From Clostridiaceae bacterium (GTDB lineage: Bacteria; Bacillota; Clostridia; TANB77; CAG-508): a stretch of 64,000 nt of DNA. Location: assembly GCA_021771025.1 (NCBI GenBank), contig JAETPW010000004.1:1-64000 (forward strand), in the 5' to 3' direction. The notes beneath the pieces were generated by a model. It searched no databases, was not told where the DNA came from, and saw nothing but the letters and a program-made list of their open reading frames with translations. Position numbers and translations under genes: made by a program. Numbering within the stretch: position 1 is the stretch's first letter; each line of letters begins with the position of its first letter. Shown piece after piece: positions 25,986 to 35,102 of this stretch.

Positions 25986-27814
25986 TGCCAGGACCAATGG
26001 GAGGGCCAATGGGAGCACGAGGGCGTACTACCGCAAAGGCCAAAGATGTAAAAGGAACGACCAAAAAACTTATCTCACATTATTTATCAAAATACAAATT
26101 AGCCCTACTTATCGTTTTGATCTTTGCGATTGGTAGTACCATTTTTACCATAGTAGGACCAAAAATTTTAGGAAATGCCACAACAGAAATTTTTAATGGG
26201 ATCATGGGAAAATTATCAGGAGGAGCCGGAATTGACTTTGGGAAAATAGGGCAAATACTATTAACTTTATTAGCATTATACGTATTAAGTGCTATTTTCT
26301 CTTTCATCCAAGGGTTTACCATGACAAATGTATCCCAAAAATTGACTTACAAACTACGTGATGATCTATCCAAAAAAATAAATCGTTTGCCCATGAAGTA
26401 TTTTGACAAACGTACTCATGGAGAAGTATTATCCATTATCACCAACGATATTGATACATTAGGAATGAGTTTAAACCAAAGTTTAACCCAAATTGTTACC
26501 TCAGTATGTACCATCATAGGGATTTTAGTTATGATGTTTTCCATCAATTGGCAAATGACCTTAATTTCCTTAGTCATTTTACCAGTATCAGCGGTCATTG
26601 TTGGATTTGTCGTAAAAAAATCACAAAAATACTTTAAAGCACAACAAGACTATTTAGGCCATGTTAATGGGCAAGTAGAAGAAGTGTATAGTGGACTAAA
26701 TATCGTAAAAGTATTTAATGGAGAGGAAAAAGCAGCCAAAAACTTTAAAGTAGCTAATGATGAATTATATCGTTCAGGCTGGAAATCTCAATTCTTATCA
26801 GGATTAATGCACCCCATCATGAACTTTGTAGGAAATATTGGTTATGTAGCCGTAGCCGTAGTAGGAGGATATTTTGCGATAAATGGAACCATTACCGTTG
26901 GAAACATCCAAAGTTTTATCAGTTACAATAAACAATTTACCCAACCGATCAACCAACTAGCGCAAGTATCTAATATGTTACAAGCCATGGTAGCAGCGGC
27001 AGAAAGGGTATTTGAATTTTTAGAAGAGCCAGAAGAAAAAGAAACAGCAAAAGGAAATTTAAGCACAGAAAACTTACAAGGAAATATCACCTTTGACCAT
27101 GTGAAATTCGGCTATGACGAAGGAACAACCATCATTAACGACTTTAGTGCAGAGGTAAAAGAAGGACAAAAAATAGCTATTGTTGGGCCAACCGGAGCAG
27201 GAAAAACAACCATGGTAAAACTATTAATGCGTTTCTATGATGTGCAAGAAGGAGCCATATTAGTCGATGGTCATAATGTAAAAGACTTCACCAGAGGTGA
27301 ACTTCGCCAAATGTTTGGTATGGTTCTGCAAGACACTTGGTTATTTGGAGGAACAGTCAAAGAAAACATCAAATATGGAAAAGAAGACGCCACAGACGAC
27401 GAAGTCATTGAAGCAGCAAAAGCAGCCCATGTCCATCACTTCATCAAAACCTTACCAAAAGGATACAACTCTGTACTAAATGAAGAATCAAGCAATGTAT
27501 CAGCAGGGCAAAAACAATTACTAACCATTGCCCGTGTAATATTAGCCGATCCAAAAGTATTAATACTAGACGAAGCAACCAGTTCCATTGATACCAGAAC
27601 AGAAATTCAAATCCAAAAAGCAATGGACAATTTAATGGAAGGAAGAACCAGTTTCATCATAGCACACCGTTTATCCACCATAAAAAATGCTGATCTCATC
27701 TTAGTCATGGATCACGGAGATATTGTTGAACAAGGTACACATGATGACTTATTAGCCAAAGATGGTTTTTATGCTAAATTGTATAATAGCCAATTTGAAG
27801 AAGTAGAAGAATAG
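25985..27814 (+). CDS. ABC exporter subunit with canonical ATP site (BmrD/EfrD-like)
   Basis: 609 residues. A Gly/Met-rich N-terminus precedes six transmembrane helices and a nucleotide-binding domain: Walker A GPTGAGKTT (about 400), signature NVSAGQKQ, Walker B VLILDEATSSID with the catalytic Glu, and H-loop IAHRLSTI. It pairs with the upstream subunit as a heterodimeric type IV exporter. Translationally coupled through TAATG. Confidence 0.92.
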   Translation: MPGPMGGPMGARGRTTAKAKDVKGTTKKLISHYLSKYKLALLIVLIFAIGSTIFTIVGPKILGNATTEIFNGIMGKLSGGAGIDFGKIGQILLTLLALYVLSAIFSFIQGFTMTNVSQKLTYKLRDDLSKKINRLPMKYFDKRTHGEVLSIITNDIDTLGMSLNQSLTQIVTSVCTIIGILVMMFSINWQMTLISLVILPVSAVIVGFVVKKSQKYFKAQQDYLGHVNGQVEEVYSGLNIVKVFNGEEKAAKNFKVANDELYRSGWKSQFLSGLMHPIMNFVGNIGYVAVAVVGGYFAINGTITVGNIQSFISYNKQFTQPINQLAQVSNMLQAMVAAAERVFEFLEEPEEKETAKGNLSTENLQGNITFDHVKFGYDEGTTIINDFSAEVKEGQKIAIVGPTGAGKTTMVKLLMRFYDVQEGAILVDGHNVKDFTRGELRQMFGMVLQDTWLFGGTVKENIKYGKEDATDDEVIEAAKAAHVHHFIKTLPKGYNSVLNEESSNVSAGQKQLLTIARVILADPKVLILDEATSSIDTRTEIQIQKAMDNLMEGRTSFIIAHRLSTIKNADLILVMDHGDIVEQGTHDDLLAKDGFYAKLYNSQFEEVEE

Positions 27815-27824
27815 GCAAGTATCC

Positions 27825-27905
27825 AAAATGTACCCGTCCCTAATTAGAGCTACTCTTATAACGATAAAAAAGGAGGATAATTGGAAAAGTCTTCCTTTTT
27901 TTGAC
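27825..27905 (+). terminator. Family B fragment and terminator after the ABC pair
   Basis: AAAATGTACCCGTCCCTAATTAG (family B, in two parts) is followed by a weak stem AAAAAAGGAGGA with TCTTCCTTTTTTT and a T-run. Confidence 0.5.
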
Positions 27906-27980
27906 TTTTTGTGATATAAATAAGAAAAAGTAAAGTCTATAGCATCATGTTATGAATTTTATAACGGAAGGATTGAAATT

Positions 27981-29480
27981 ATGAAATTGCCTACAAGTAT
28001 AGAAAATATATTAAATGAAAATATTGTGGAAAATGCAAGATTAGAATTGAAGAAAAATTGGAATCCAGAACCAATATTACATACTATTTGTGCATTTGCA
28101 AATGATATAGATAACTGGGGAGGTGGATATATCTTAATTGGTATAGAAGAAGAAAATGGAAGACCTAAAATGCCAATTACAGGACTTGAATTATCAGAAA
28201 TAGATAAAATTCAAAAAGAGTTATTAACAAAATGTAAGTTGATTCAACCATCTTATATACCGATAGTCGATGTAGCACAGTATAAAGATAAAAATATATT
28301 AGTTGTGTGGTGTTTTGGAGGACAAACAAGACCATATAAATGTCCAACAACACTAGATAAAGACTTTTCAAAAGGATATTCATATTATATAAGAAAGATG
28401 TCAAGCACAGTAAAAGCAACTGAAACAGAGCAAAAAGAATTATATGATATAGCTAGAACAATCCCATTTGATGATAGAATGAATCATGAGGCACAGATAA
28501 GAGATTTAAAATTACCACTAATTCAAAATTACTTATATGAAATTAAAAGTGATTTATTAAAAGAATCGGAGATGATGGATTTTATAGATTTATGTAAAAG
28601 TATGAGAATTGTAGATGGAACGCCAGAATATATGAAACCATTAAATATTGGATTAATGTTCTTCAATGATGAACCACAAAAGTTCTTTCCCTATTCTCAA
28701 ATAGAAATAGTAGATTTAAGAAATGGTCCAGAAGGAGACAATATGACAGAAAGAATATTTAAAGGACCAATAGATAGTATGATAAAAAGTGCTTTAACTT
28801 TTATCAGAAATACTATAATAGAAGAAAAAATATTAAAAATAGAAGGACAAGCAGAAGCGGAAAGATTTTTTAATTATCCTTACCAAGCAATAGAAGAAGC
28901 ACTAGTAAATGCGGTTTACCATAGAGGATATGATGTAAGAGAGCCAATAGAAGTAAGAATAATGGAAGATAGGATTCATATTCTAAGTTATCCTGGTCCA
29001 GACCGTTCAATAAGCGAAAAATCTATTGAAAATAAAAATATGATAGCACGAAAATATAGAAACCGTAGAATTGGAGAATTTTTAAAAGAACTAAAATTAA
29101 CAGAAGGCAGAAATACAGGTGTTCCAAAAATAAAAAGAGCATTAAAAAATAATGGTTCAAAAGAGCCAGAATTTGAAACAAACGAAACAAGAGATTATTT
29201 TATTACAACAATATTTATACATGATGGGTTTGAAAATGAAAAGAAAGACCGACCAAGAACCGACCAAGAACCGACCAAGTTAAATGAACAAGAAATAAAA
29301 ATATTAGAATTCTGTAAAGAACCACATAGTAAGAAAGAAATAATGGAATATATGGAATATAAACATACAAGAAATTTTACGATATTATATTTAAAACCAC
29401 TATTGGAAAAAGGACTATTACAAATGACAATACCAGAAAAACCAAATCATAAGAATCAAAAATATAGGTTAAAAAAATAG
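27981..29480 (+). CDS. Schlafen/AlbA_2 domain protein with HATPase and winged-helix C-terminus
   Basis: 499 residues. The N-terminal AlbA_2 (Schlafen-like, formerly AAA_4) domain carries ENARLELKKNW (about 17-27) and IDNWGGGYILIGIEE. A GHKL-like half follows with EEALVNAVYHRGYD (about 304-317) and TEGRNTGVPKIKRAL, then a winged helix (about 430-499). Such proteins are common in Firmicutes near mobile or defence genes; the biochemical role is mostly unknown. The linker is encoded by 11-bp tandem repeats (29250-29279). Confidence 0.85.
   Translation: MKLPTSIENILNENIVENARLELKKNWNPEPILHTICAFANDIDNWGGGYILIGIEEENGRPKMPITGLELSEIDKIQKELLTKCKLIQPSYIPIVDVAQYKDKNILVVWCFGGQTRPYKCPTTLDKDFSKGYSYYIRKMSSTVKATETEQKELYDIARTIPFDDRMNHEAQIRDLKLPLIQNYLYEIKSDLLKESEMMDFIDLCKSMRIVDGTPEYMKPLNIGLMFFNDEPQKFFPYSQIEIVDLRNGPEGDNMTERIFKGPIDSMIKSALTFIRNTIIEEKILKIEGQAEAERFFNYPYQAIEEALVNAVYHRGYDVREPIEVRIMEDRIHILSYPGPDRSISEKSIENKNMIARKYRNRRIGEFLKELKLTEGRNTGVPKIKRALKNNGSKEPEFETNETRDYFITTIFIHDGFENEKKDRPRTDQEPTKLNEQEIKILEFCKEPHSKKEIMEYMEYKHTRNFTILYLKPLLEKGLLQMTIPEKPNHKNQKYRLKK
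29250..29279 (+). repeat. 11-bp tandem repeat inside the Schlafen-like gene
   Basis: CGACCAAGAAC is repeated 2.7 times head to tail. Because 11 is not a multiple of three, gain or loss of one unit would shift the frame and remove the winged-helix end. Confidence 0.85.
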
Positions 29481-29489
29481 GAGAAAAAT

Positions 29490-29573
29490 ATGTATGATTT
29501 TAGTAGAGAAGAAATATTATTAAAGGATATTAATGGGAAGCATAGCATAAAATATTTTTTGTTCTCTCATTAA
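29490..29573 (+). pseudogene. Short truncated gene start
   Basis: Twenty-seven codons (MYDFSREEILLKDINGKHSI) follow a good SD (TAGGAGAAAAAT) 10 bp after the Schlafen-like stop, then end at TAA 29571-29573. It looks like the first part of a lost gene. The remaining sequence to 29720 has no clear feature. Confidence 0.45.
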
Positions 29574-29722
29574 TATATAACACAGTTGAACAAGTATAAG
29601 AATAGACAACTCGCCCAATAAGGAGACGGATACATGACACATAAAAAAACAATAACTGGATAAACTAGTCATAGAAACATAGAAAAAACAAAGTAAACAT
29701 TTAAAATTTACCAATAAAAAGA

Positions 29723-29770
29723 AGGAGGGAATATGATAGCCTAAAAAGCTAACATATGCTAAAAACTATG
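29723..29770 (+). promoter_or_regulatory. SD-hairpin-AUG leader element, copy 5
   Basis: GGAGG (29724-29728) precedes the mini-ORF ATG-ATA-GCC-TAA (29733-29744), paired as ATGATAGC with GCTAACAT. Then ATGCTAAAAACT leads to the ATG at 29768. Confidence 0.6.
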
Positions 29771-30670
29771 GACTATGATATCATCATTATTGGAGCAGGA
29801 CCAGCGGGAATCTGTGCAGCTATCTATGCCTTAAGAGCAAATCAAAAAACACTAATCATCGAAAAGGAAACAATTGGAGGGAAAATTGCGTCTTCCCCAT
29901 TAATCGAAAACTATCCCGGAATTAAAGCGATTAAAGGACCAGAACTTTCCGAACAACTAGAAGACCAAATCAAACAATTAGGAGGAAAAATAGAATTTGG
30001 CGAAGTAATAAACATACAAAATAAAAGAGAAGAAAAAATAGTCATCACCAAAAACAAAACCCATAAAGCCAAAGTAATTATTCTTGCCTTAGGAACAAAA
30101 TACAAAAAATTAGGTTTACCAGAAGAAGAAAAATTTTTAGGAAAAGGGATATCCTTTTGTGCCACATGTGATGGATTTTTTTATCGCCAGAAAACAGTAG
30201 CCGTGATTGGAGGAGGAAACTCTGCCATGGCAAATGCTTTAGAACTAGCTAACATTTGCCAGAAAGTGTATGTCATTCAAAACCTTGACCACTTAACAGC
30301 AGAACCCATGTTAATTGATCAAATCAAACCAAAAGAAAATATCGAAATCATCACACAAGCTTCAGTAAAACAAATACAGGGAGAAGAAAAAGTAACAGGC
30401 ATAGTCATTGAAGAAAAAGGAAAAGAAAAAACATTAACCCTAGATGGAATGTTCCTTTCTATCGGACAAATTCCCGAAACAGAAATAATTTCCCCTCTAA
30501 TAAAACTAGATGAAAACGGGTATATTGTAACCAATGAACAGCAAATGACAAATAGCGAAGGAATCTTCGCAGCGGGAGATTGCGTAAAAAAGAATATTAG
30601 GCAATTAACAACAGCAGTTAGCGATGGAACAATAGCTGCTTTATCGGCAATAGAATATAATACAAAATAA
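29768..30670 (+). CDS. trxB: Thioredoxin reductase family flavoprotein
   Basis: About 300 residues. The FAD site is GAGPAG (9-14), the redox pair is CATC (Cys131, Cys134), and the NADPH site is VIGGGNSAM. The C-terminal FAD motif is GIFAAGDC. It reduces thioredoxin with NADPH in the cytosol. I prefer ATG 29768, which gives the family start MDYDIIIIGAG; the in-frame ATG at 29756 lies inside the leader element's conserved tail. Confidence 0.9.
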   Translation: MDYDIIIIGAGPAGICAAIYALRANQKTLIIEKETIGGKIASSPLIENYPGIKAIKGPELSEQLEDQIKQLGGKIEFGEVINIQNKREEKIVITKNKTHKAKVIILALGTKYKKLGLPEEEKFLGKGISFCATCDGFFYRQKTVAVIGGGNSAMANALELANICQKVYVIQNLDHLTAEPMLIDQIKPKENIEIITQASVKQIQGEEKVTGIVIEEKGKEKTLTLDGMFLSIGQIPETEIISPLIKLDENGYIVTNEQQMTNSEGIFAAGDCVKKNIRQLTTAVSDGTIAALSAIEYNTK

Positions 30671-30678
30671 AGAAACTA

Positions 30679-30718
30679 GAAACACAGGCTAAGGAAATAA
30701 TCCTTCTGCCTGTGTTTT
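30679..30718 (+). terminator. Intrinsic terminator after trxB
   Basis: AAACACAGGC pairs with GCCTGTGTTT around an inner AAGGA/TCCTT helix. Confidence 0.85.
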
Positions 30719-30768
30719 AGTAAAAAAGCATATAGAACAAAGAAAATCAAAACAATAAAATACTCTCC

Positions 30769-30798
30769 TTGACAATTTTCTTTGTTAATAGCTATAAT
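30769..30798 (+). promoter_or_regulatory. Sigma-A promoter for the NUDIX gene
   Basis: TTGACA (30769-30774) and TATAAT (30793-30798), 18-nt spacer. Confidence 0.75.
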
Positions 30799-30826
30799 AA
30801 AGAAAAAAGGGAAGAAAGGGAAGAAA

Positions 30827-31324
30827 ATGGAGAAACCAATTCGCAAAGCATCACGATGTATAGTATTAAAAAATAATAAAGTTGTATTAGCCAAATATCC
30901 AGAAGGAAACGCAAAAGCTGGATATTACGAAATACCGGGAGGGAAAATTGAAGAAGGGGAAACAGCAAAGCAAGCAGCCATTAGAGAAGTAAAAGAAGAA
31001 ACAGGAATAGCAGTAAAAAATTTAACCTATATAGGAAATATGATAGTAGAATATCCAAACAGAATTTATGATTTTGAGGTATTTGTTACGAATGAATATG
31101 AGGGAGGATTAAAAAATGGCAAAGAAAATATACCAGAATGGATATCACTAAATGAAATGAATGAGAAAAAATTATTGAGTAATGTAATTCCTTTGTTACC
31201 ATTAATTAAACCAACTTGGCAAAAAGAAAACAAAGAATTTTCTCTCTATATTAAAACCTCAGAACAAGAGGAACTTCAAGAATTAAGATTTACCAAACAA
31301 GAAAAAAAGGAAGAAGAGCACTAA
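30827..31324 (+). CDS. NUDIX hydrolase
   Basis: 165 residues from ATG 30827, preceded by AAAGGGAAG. A complete Nudix box spans about residues 39-61 (GKIEEGETAKQ and AAIREVKEETG). It hydrolyses a nucleoside diphosphate-linked substrate; the exact one cannot be inferred. Its stop lies just before the decayed MFS gene. Confidence 0.88.
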   Translation: MEKPIRKASRCIVLKNNKVVLAKYPEGNAKAGYYEIPGGKIEEGETAKQAAIREVKEETGIAVKNLTYIGNMIVEYPNRIYDFEVFVTNEYEGGLKNGKENIPEWISLNEMNEKKLLSNVIPLLPLIKPTWQKENKEFSLYIKTSEQEELQELRFTKQEKKEEEH

Positions 31325-31325
31325 A

Positions 31326-31900
31326 ATGAAAGAAAAATTCAAACAATTAAAAGAAGAAAAGAAAATCCTAATTATGCTTGCTTTTTATAGTATTTCTATA
31401 GGGGTATGGACCAATTTTAAAGAATTATGGTTACAAGATTAGCATTAAAGTACTTTACCCCTAAAAATGAATACCTAACGATTACTATCAAATATGGTAT
31501 TCGATTTAGCTTATATGCTTTGGGCTTTCTCAGCAACAATAGTGCCATTTGTTTTTTAGCCATGACATGGTCTATCTTTATCTCAACGGCTTATGAAAAT
31601 GTGGTTTCAGCACCATATATCAATCGAGTTCCCAATAAATTTCAACTCGTTTACACCAATTATCGTTACATCGTTGGACTACTAGGTACATCAATTGGAT
31701 TATATTTTGCAGGAATAGTTTACCCTTACGGAATCCCTTCACTATTAGGTGTTTCCGCAGTATTTCTTATGTTTCAATTAGTAGCTAGTTATCGATTGAT
31801 ATACTTAAGAACCAGAAAAACAAAAATAACCCCTCAATGGAAAATCCAAGAAGGGGAAGATACAAACTTAGAAGAAGCAGTACAAACAATCAAACAATAG
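31326..31900 (+). pseudogene. MFS transporter with internal deletion
   Basis: The first 38 codons (IMLAFYSISIGVWTNFKELW at about 17-36) are a transporter N-terminus ending at TAG 31439-31441. The downstream frame (31427-31900) carries later helices (FLAMTWSIFISTAYENVVSA) and a cytosolic tail. The helices between are missing, so an internal deletion with a frame break is the simplest reading. No CGG lies at this break. Confidence 0.75.
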
Positions 31901-31916
31901 GAAAAATACACATTTA

Positions 31917-32891
31917 TCAGGCTAAGGTATCACGTATAGTATCTTTCATATCCCTCGTTTTATACCCCAATTCATAGGTAGCCTTTTGATGAGAAAAAAC
32001 CTCTCCACTAGTTAACGTAGCTAAAGAAAATAACGTATACAAAGGTCTCTTCTTCTTGCTCTTAGCCCATAAAGACATAATCGGTAACCCTATTTTTGCC
32101 ACCCAAACTGGCAAAATAGGGATTTCTTTTTTTCCCGTAAAAGAATGAATAATGGCTAATAACTCAGTTAAATCAAAATGACGATTCGATAAAATATAAT
32201 CTTCGCCTATTTTTCCTTTCGATAAAGCCAACAAACAACCATTAGCCACATCTCTAACATCAACAAAATCATATCCGCCTTTAATACCAAAAGGTAAATT
32301 CCCTTGAGCATAATCATGAACCATTTGAACCAAAAAATTGCTAGAAGGATCATAAGGACCCAATATCCCCGAAGGATATACCACTATTCCGGGAAACCCT
32401 TCTTTGATACAATCAAACAAATAACGAGTAGCCATAGCTTTCGTTTTTGAATAACCACCATGAACCAAATTTTCATGAATGGCATGAGTTTCAGAAATAA
32501 CGTCAGAAGAAGATAAAGAAGGAAAAACATGAACAGAACTAGTATACAAAAAACGAGAAACATCACATTCACGACTCAAATCAATCATATTTTTTGTTCC
32601 TAAAACATTAACACGGTATAAAAAATCAGACATCTTATTATCTATACTAATGATTCCGGCAGTATGAATAACCACTAATTCATCCCCTTGAGGATTAGCA
32701 AAAAAAGGAAGTAAAGACTCACGATCGGTAATATCACCATGAACATAAGAAACAAATTCATTCTCAGGAATAACAGGTTTTTGACTAGGCAATAACAACC
32801 CTCTAACTCTTTGTTTTTGCATTAACAACTGACGAATAATTGTATTGCCTAAATACCCACCACTACCAGTAAGTAAAAATAACTTTCCCAT
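31917..32891 (-). CDS. NAD-dependent epimerase/dehydratase (extended SDR)
   Basis: About 324 residues. Rossmann motif TGSGGYLG is at about 8-15, and the active-site pattern is YSKTKA (about 148-153) preceded by the SSVHVF Ser region. Substrate unknown; similar proteins are annotated as dihydroflavonol-4-reductase-like. ATG 32891 is 7 nt from GGAGG. Convergent with the MFS remnant. Confidence 0.87.
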   Translation of the reverse strand: MGKLFLLTGSGGYLGNTIIRQLLMQKQRVRGLLLPSQKPVIPENEFVSYVHGDITDRESLLPFFANPQGDELVVIHTAGIISIDNKMSDFLYRVNVLGTKNMIDLSRECDVSRFLYTSSVHVFPSLSSSDVISETHAIHENLVHGGYSKTKAMATRYLFDCIKEGFPGIVVYPSGILGPYDPSSNFLVQMVHDYAQGNLPFGIKGGYDFVDVRDVANGCLLALSKGKIGEDYILSNRHFDLTELLAIIHSFTGKKEIPILPVWVAKIGLPIMSLWAKSKKKRPLYTLFSLATLTSGEVFSHQKATYELGYKTRDMKDTIRDTLA

Positions 32892-32974
32892 CACAATCCC
32901 TCCTTTAATGAAAAAAGTATCTTTAATTTAATTATAAATCCAAATGAAAAAAAGTGCAACAAAAATATCCATTT

Positions 32975-33040
32975 GGGGGCGTTTCTGTTTGGTACATTTC
33001 GCAAGTAGTCCAATTAGGAACAGGTACATATGGACGTTAA
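32975..33040. repeat. Family B dispersed repeat
   Basis: TTGGGGGCGTTTCTGTTTGG then ACATTTCGCAAGTAGTCCAA and TTAGGAACAGGTACA: a diverged relative of the copy at 23537-23602. Confidence 0.7.
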
Positions 33041-33145
33041 AAATTCATCTGACAAATAATCCTAATATCTGACAAGTAAGGCTTGAAAAAAGATACAAAT
33101 TTGATTATAATGGAGAAAATAAGAGAAACAAAGGAGGAAGATAAA

Positions 33146-33908
33146 ATGCAACAAATGCAGAAAAAGCAAACTAACGAACCAAAAGAAGAACAAAAAACCA
33201 AAACAAACCATCAAACACCAAAACATACAGCCACAAAAATAATTTTCTTCTTCTTAGTCATCTTTTTTATCGCCATTCTTATTGTTAGCCTATATTGGCT
33301 TAGTCAAAAAGTTCCAATTACTACAATACTAACCAAATCTTATACAGCTGAAGACTTTGGCATAGAAACTCTTCATAGTAGCCACGACGAAAATCAAAAT
33401 GGAATTGATGACTATACTGACATCTTATTACGGTGCTAAAGAAGAAGCCAAACGAAAACCAGAATACAAAAGTGCCTATTACCAAGGAGGCTATCCTCCA
33501 ATAACAGAAGGAGTATGTACAGACGTGGTTTGGCGTTCATTCAAGCAAGCAGGATATTCATTAAAAGATATGGTAGATGAAGACATTAAGGCAAACGTAG
33601 AAAAATATCCACGAGTAGAAGGAAAGCCAGACCCAAATATCGATTTTCACCGCGTACCTAACCTACAGGTGTTTTTCGAGAGAAAGGCAGAAAAATTAAC
33701 CAATGAACTAACCCAAATAGCTGAATGGCAACCGGGAGATATCGTTATTTTCTCCAATGACCATATAGGAATTATTTCAGACAAACGTAACGCCAAAGGA
33801 ATTCCCTATTTAATTCATAATGCTAACCAACCAAATCGAGAAGAAGACTCTATAGAGTGGTGGGAATCAACAAGAGGAATTTCAGGACATTATCGATGGA
33901 AAGTTTAA
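33146..33908 (+). CDS. DUF1287 (YiJI-like) secreted protein, requiring a +1 shift at CGG (33431-33433)
   Basis: From ATG 33146 (AAAGGAGG) a lysine-rich start and one transmembrane helix (about 31-53) lead into the DUF1287 domain. Frame 0 reads DDYTDILL then in-frame CGG, one more codon and a stop. Skipping one C resumes at GGT with GAKEEAKRKPEYKSAYYQGG, and the domain continues to 33908, including GVCTDVVWRSF and GDIVIF..HIGIISD. The fold resembles NlpC/P60-type hydrolases (Cys in GVCTD, later His). About 253 residues in all. Confidence 0.82.
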
Positions 33909-33984
33909 GTTTACAAAATGAAAAAAATAAGCTATAATAGTACTGTTACTATAAACTTTAGCAAAGGGAAGAAAGGGTTTATTG

Positions 33985-34320
33985 ATGAAAATAAGAAAAC
34001 AAGTACTAAAAAAGGTTCAAGAAGAAGCCATACGGATGGGAGAACAAGGCATTTTAGTTTGGCCTAACTGGAATATGTACAATTATCAGTCTGAGGAAAT
34101 ATTAAGGAAGGGAGAACAATATGAACTGGCGATGAAAAGTATTATTGAGAAGAAAAATAGTACGCTCAAATGGAAACTAATGGGTGTTTTGGAGTTGCCG
34201 GGAATATTTGTTATTCCTACTGAATTAATTATTTTACCAGAAGTAATATCTGGTTGTGAAAATATGGAAGGACCAATCACTTTTCTTCCATCAAACAGAT
34301 TAAGTAGTCTATTTGATTAA
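33985..34320 (+). CDS. Hypothetical protein, 111 residues
   Basis: Not recognised. A basic N-terminus (KIRKQVLKKVQEEA) precedes a mixed region with ILVWPNWNMYNYQSEE and a hydrophobic stretch around LMGVLELPGIFVIPTELIIL. An AAAGGG-type SD precedes the ATG. The in-frame CGG (34033-34035) is read without frame change. Flanked by a terminator. Confidence 0.6.
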   Translation: MKIRKQVLKKVQEEAIRMGEQGILVWPNWNMYNYQSEEILRKGEQYELAMKSIIEKKNSTLKWKLMGVLELPGIFVIPTELIILPEVISGCENMEGPITFLPSNRLSSLFD

Positions 34321-34326
34321 AAGAGA

Positions 34327-34367
34327 AAATGAGTAGATAAGACAATATGTCTACCTACTCATTTTTT
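34327..34367 (+). terminator. Intrinsic terminator
   Basis: AATGAGTAG and CTACTCATTT pair with an inner GTAGAC-type helix, followed by a T-run. Confidence 0.85.
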
Positions 34368-34391
34368 GTTGTTTATTAAGAACAAACAACA

Positions 34392-34640
34392 AATGTTATT
34401 AGTTAATACATTTACACTAAAGTAGCTCAGAACCCAAGTCATCTGTATATTTTCCAGATAAAATTATGTCTGACAGTTCCCTAAGACCAGCGTTAGGCTT
34501 AAAACCCGATCACAGGCTACTATGTGAGGGACTTAAGGGGTTTAAAACGACCCTGCTATGGAGGACTAAATTTATCTGGAAAATATACAGATGACTTAGG
34601 TTCTGAGCGGACTCATTCTCAAAGCCATTAACTAACAAAT
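34392..34640 (-). repeat. Large structured element (ncRNA or MITE), copy 2, inverted
   Basis: The reverse complement matches the element at 8691-8961 over its whole length, including the core blocks CCTCCATAGCAGGGTC, TTAAGTCCCTCACA and GGGAACTGTCAGA. The long arms (34429-34467 and 34567-34605) still pair, with one G-U-type and one mismatched pair when read on the minus strand. Outer helices (TTAGTTAA with TTAACTAA) are kept. Three arm positions differ from copy 1, and each is matched by a change in the opposite arm. Confidence 0.8.
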
Positions 34641-34660
34641 GGATAAAAACAAAAAAACAC

Positions 34661-34701
34661 TTGACAAATAAGAATAAACTGTATATACTGTACATATACA
34701 A
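34661..34701 (+). promoter_or_regulatory. Promoter and GntR operator
   Basis: TTGACA (34661-34666) and TATACT (34684-34689), 17-nt spacer. A dyad TGTATATACTGTACATATACA overlaps the -10, as expected for autoregulation by the YtrA-type repressor encoded next. Confidence 0.75.
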
Positions 34702-34719
34702 TAAAAGAAGGTGATCAAA

Positions 34720-35100
34720 ATGGACATTATTATTAGCAACTCATCACAAACCCCAATCTACCTGCAAATCAAAGAACAAACCAAAAACAAAATCATCACT
34801 GACGAACTAAAAGCGGGAGACCTCTTGCCGTCTATCCGAAATTTAGCAAGAGACCTAAGAGTAAGTGTAATCACAACCAAATCAGCATATGACGAACTAG
34901 AAAAAGAAGGTTTTTTGGAAACAAGACCGGGTAGAGGCTGTTTTGTGGCTAACAAAAATCGCGAATTAGTCAAAGAAGAACAACTAAAGCGAGTAGAAAA
35001 ACTAATTGAAGAAGCGGTAAATATGGCAAAATTAACTAAGATCACCAAGCAAGAAATACAACAAATGGTAACATTATTTTATGATGAGGAGGAATCGTAA
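34720..35100 (+). CDS. GntR family regulator, YtrA type
   Basis: 126 residues from ATG 34720 (AAGGTGATC SD). The short GntR form contains the winged helix only (PIYLQIKEQTKNKIITDELK, PSIRNLARDLRVSVITTKSAYDEL, TRPGRGCF) and a short dimerisation helix. YtrA-type regulators repress their own ABC operon and respond to cell-wall-active antibiotics. Two ABC genes follow immediately. Confidence 0.92.
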   Translation: MDIIISNSSQTPIYLQIKEQTKNKIITDELKAGDLLPSIRNLARDLRVSVITTKSAYDELEKEGFLETRPGRGCFVANKNRELVKEEQLKRVEKLIEEAVNMAKLTKITKQEIQQMVTLFYDEEES

Positions 35101-35102
35101 AA

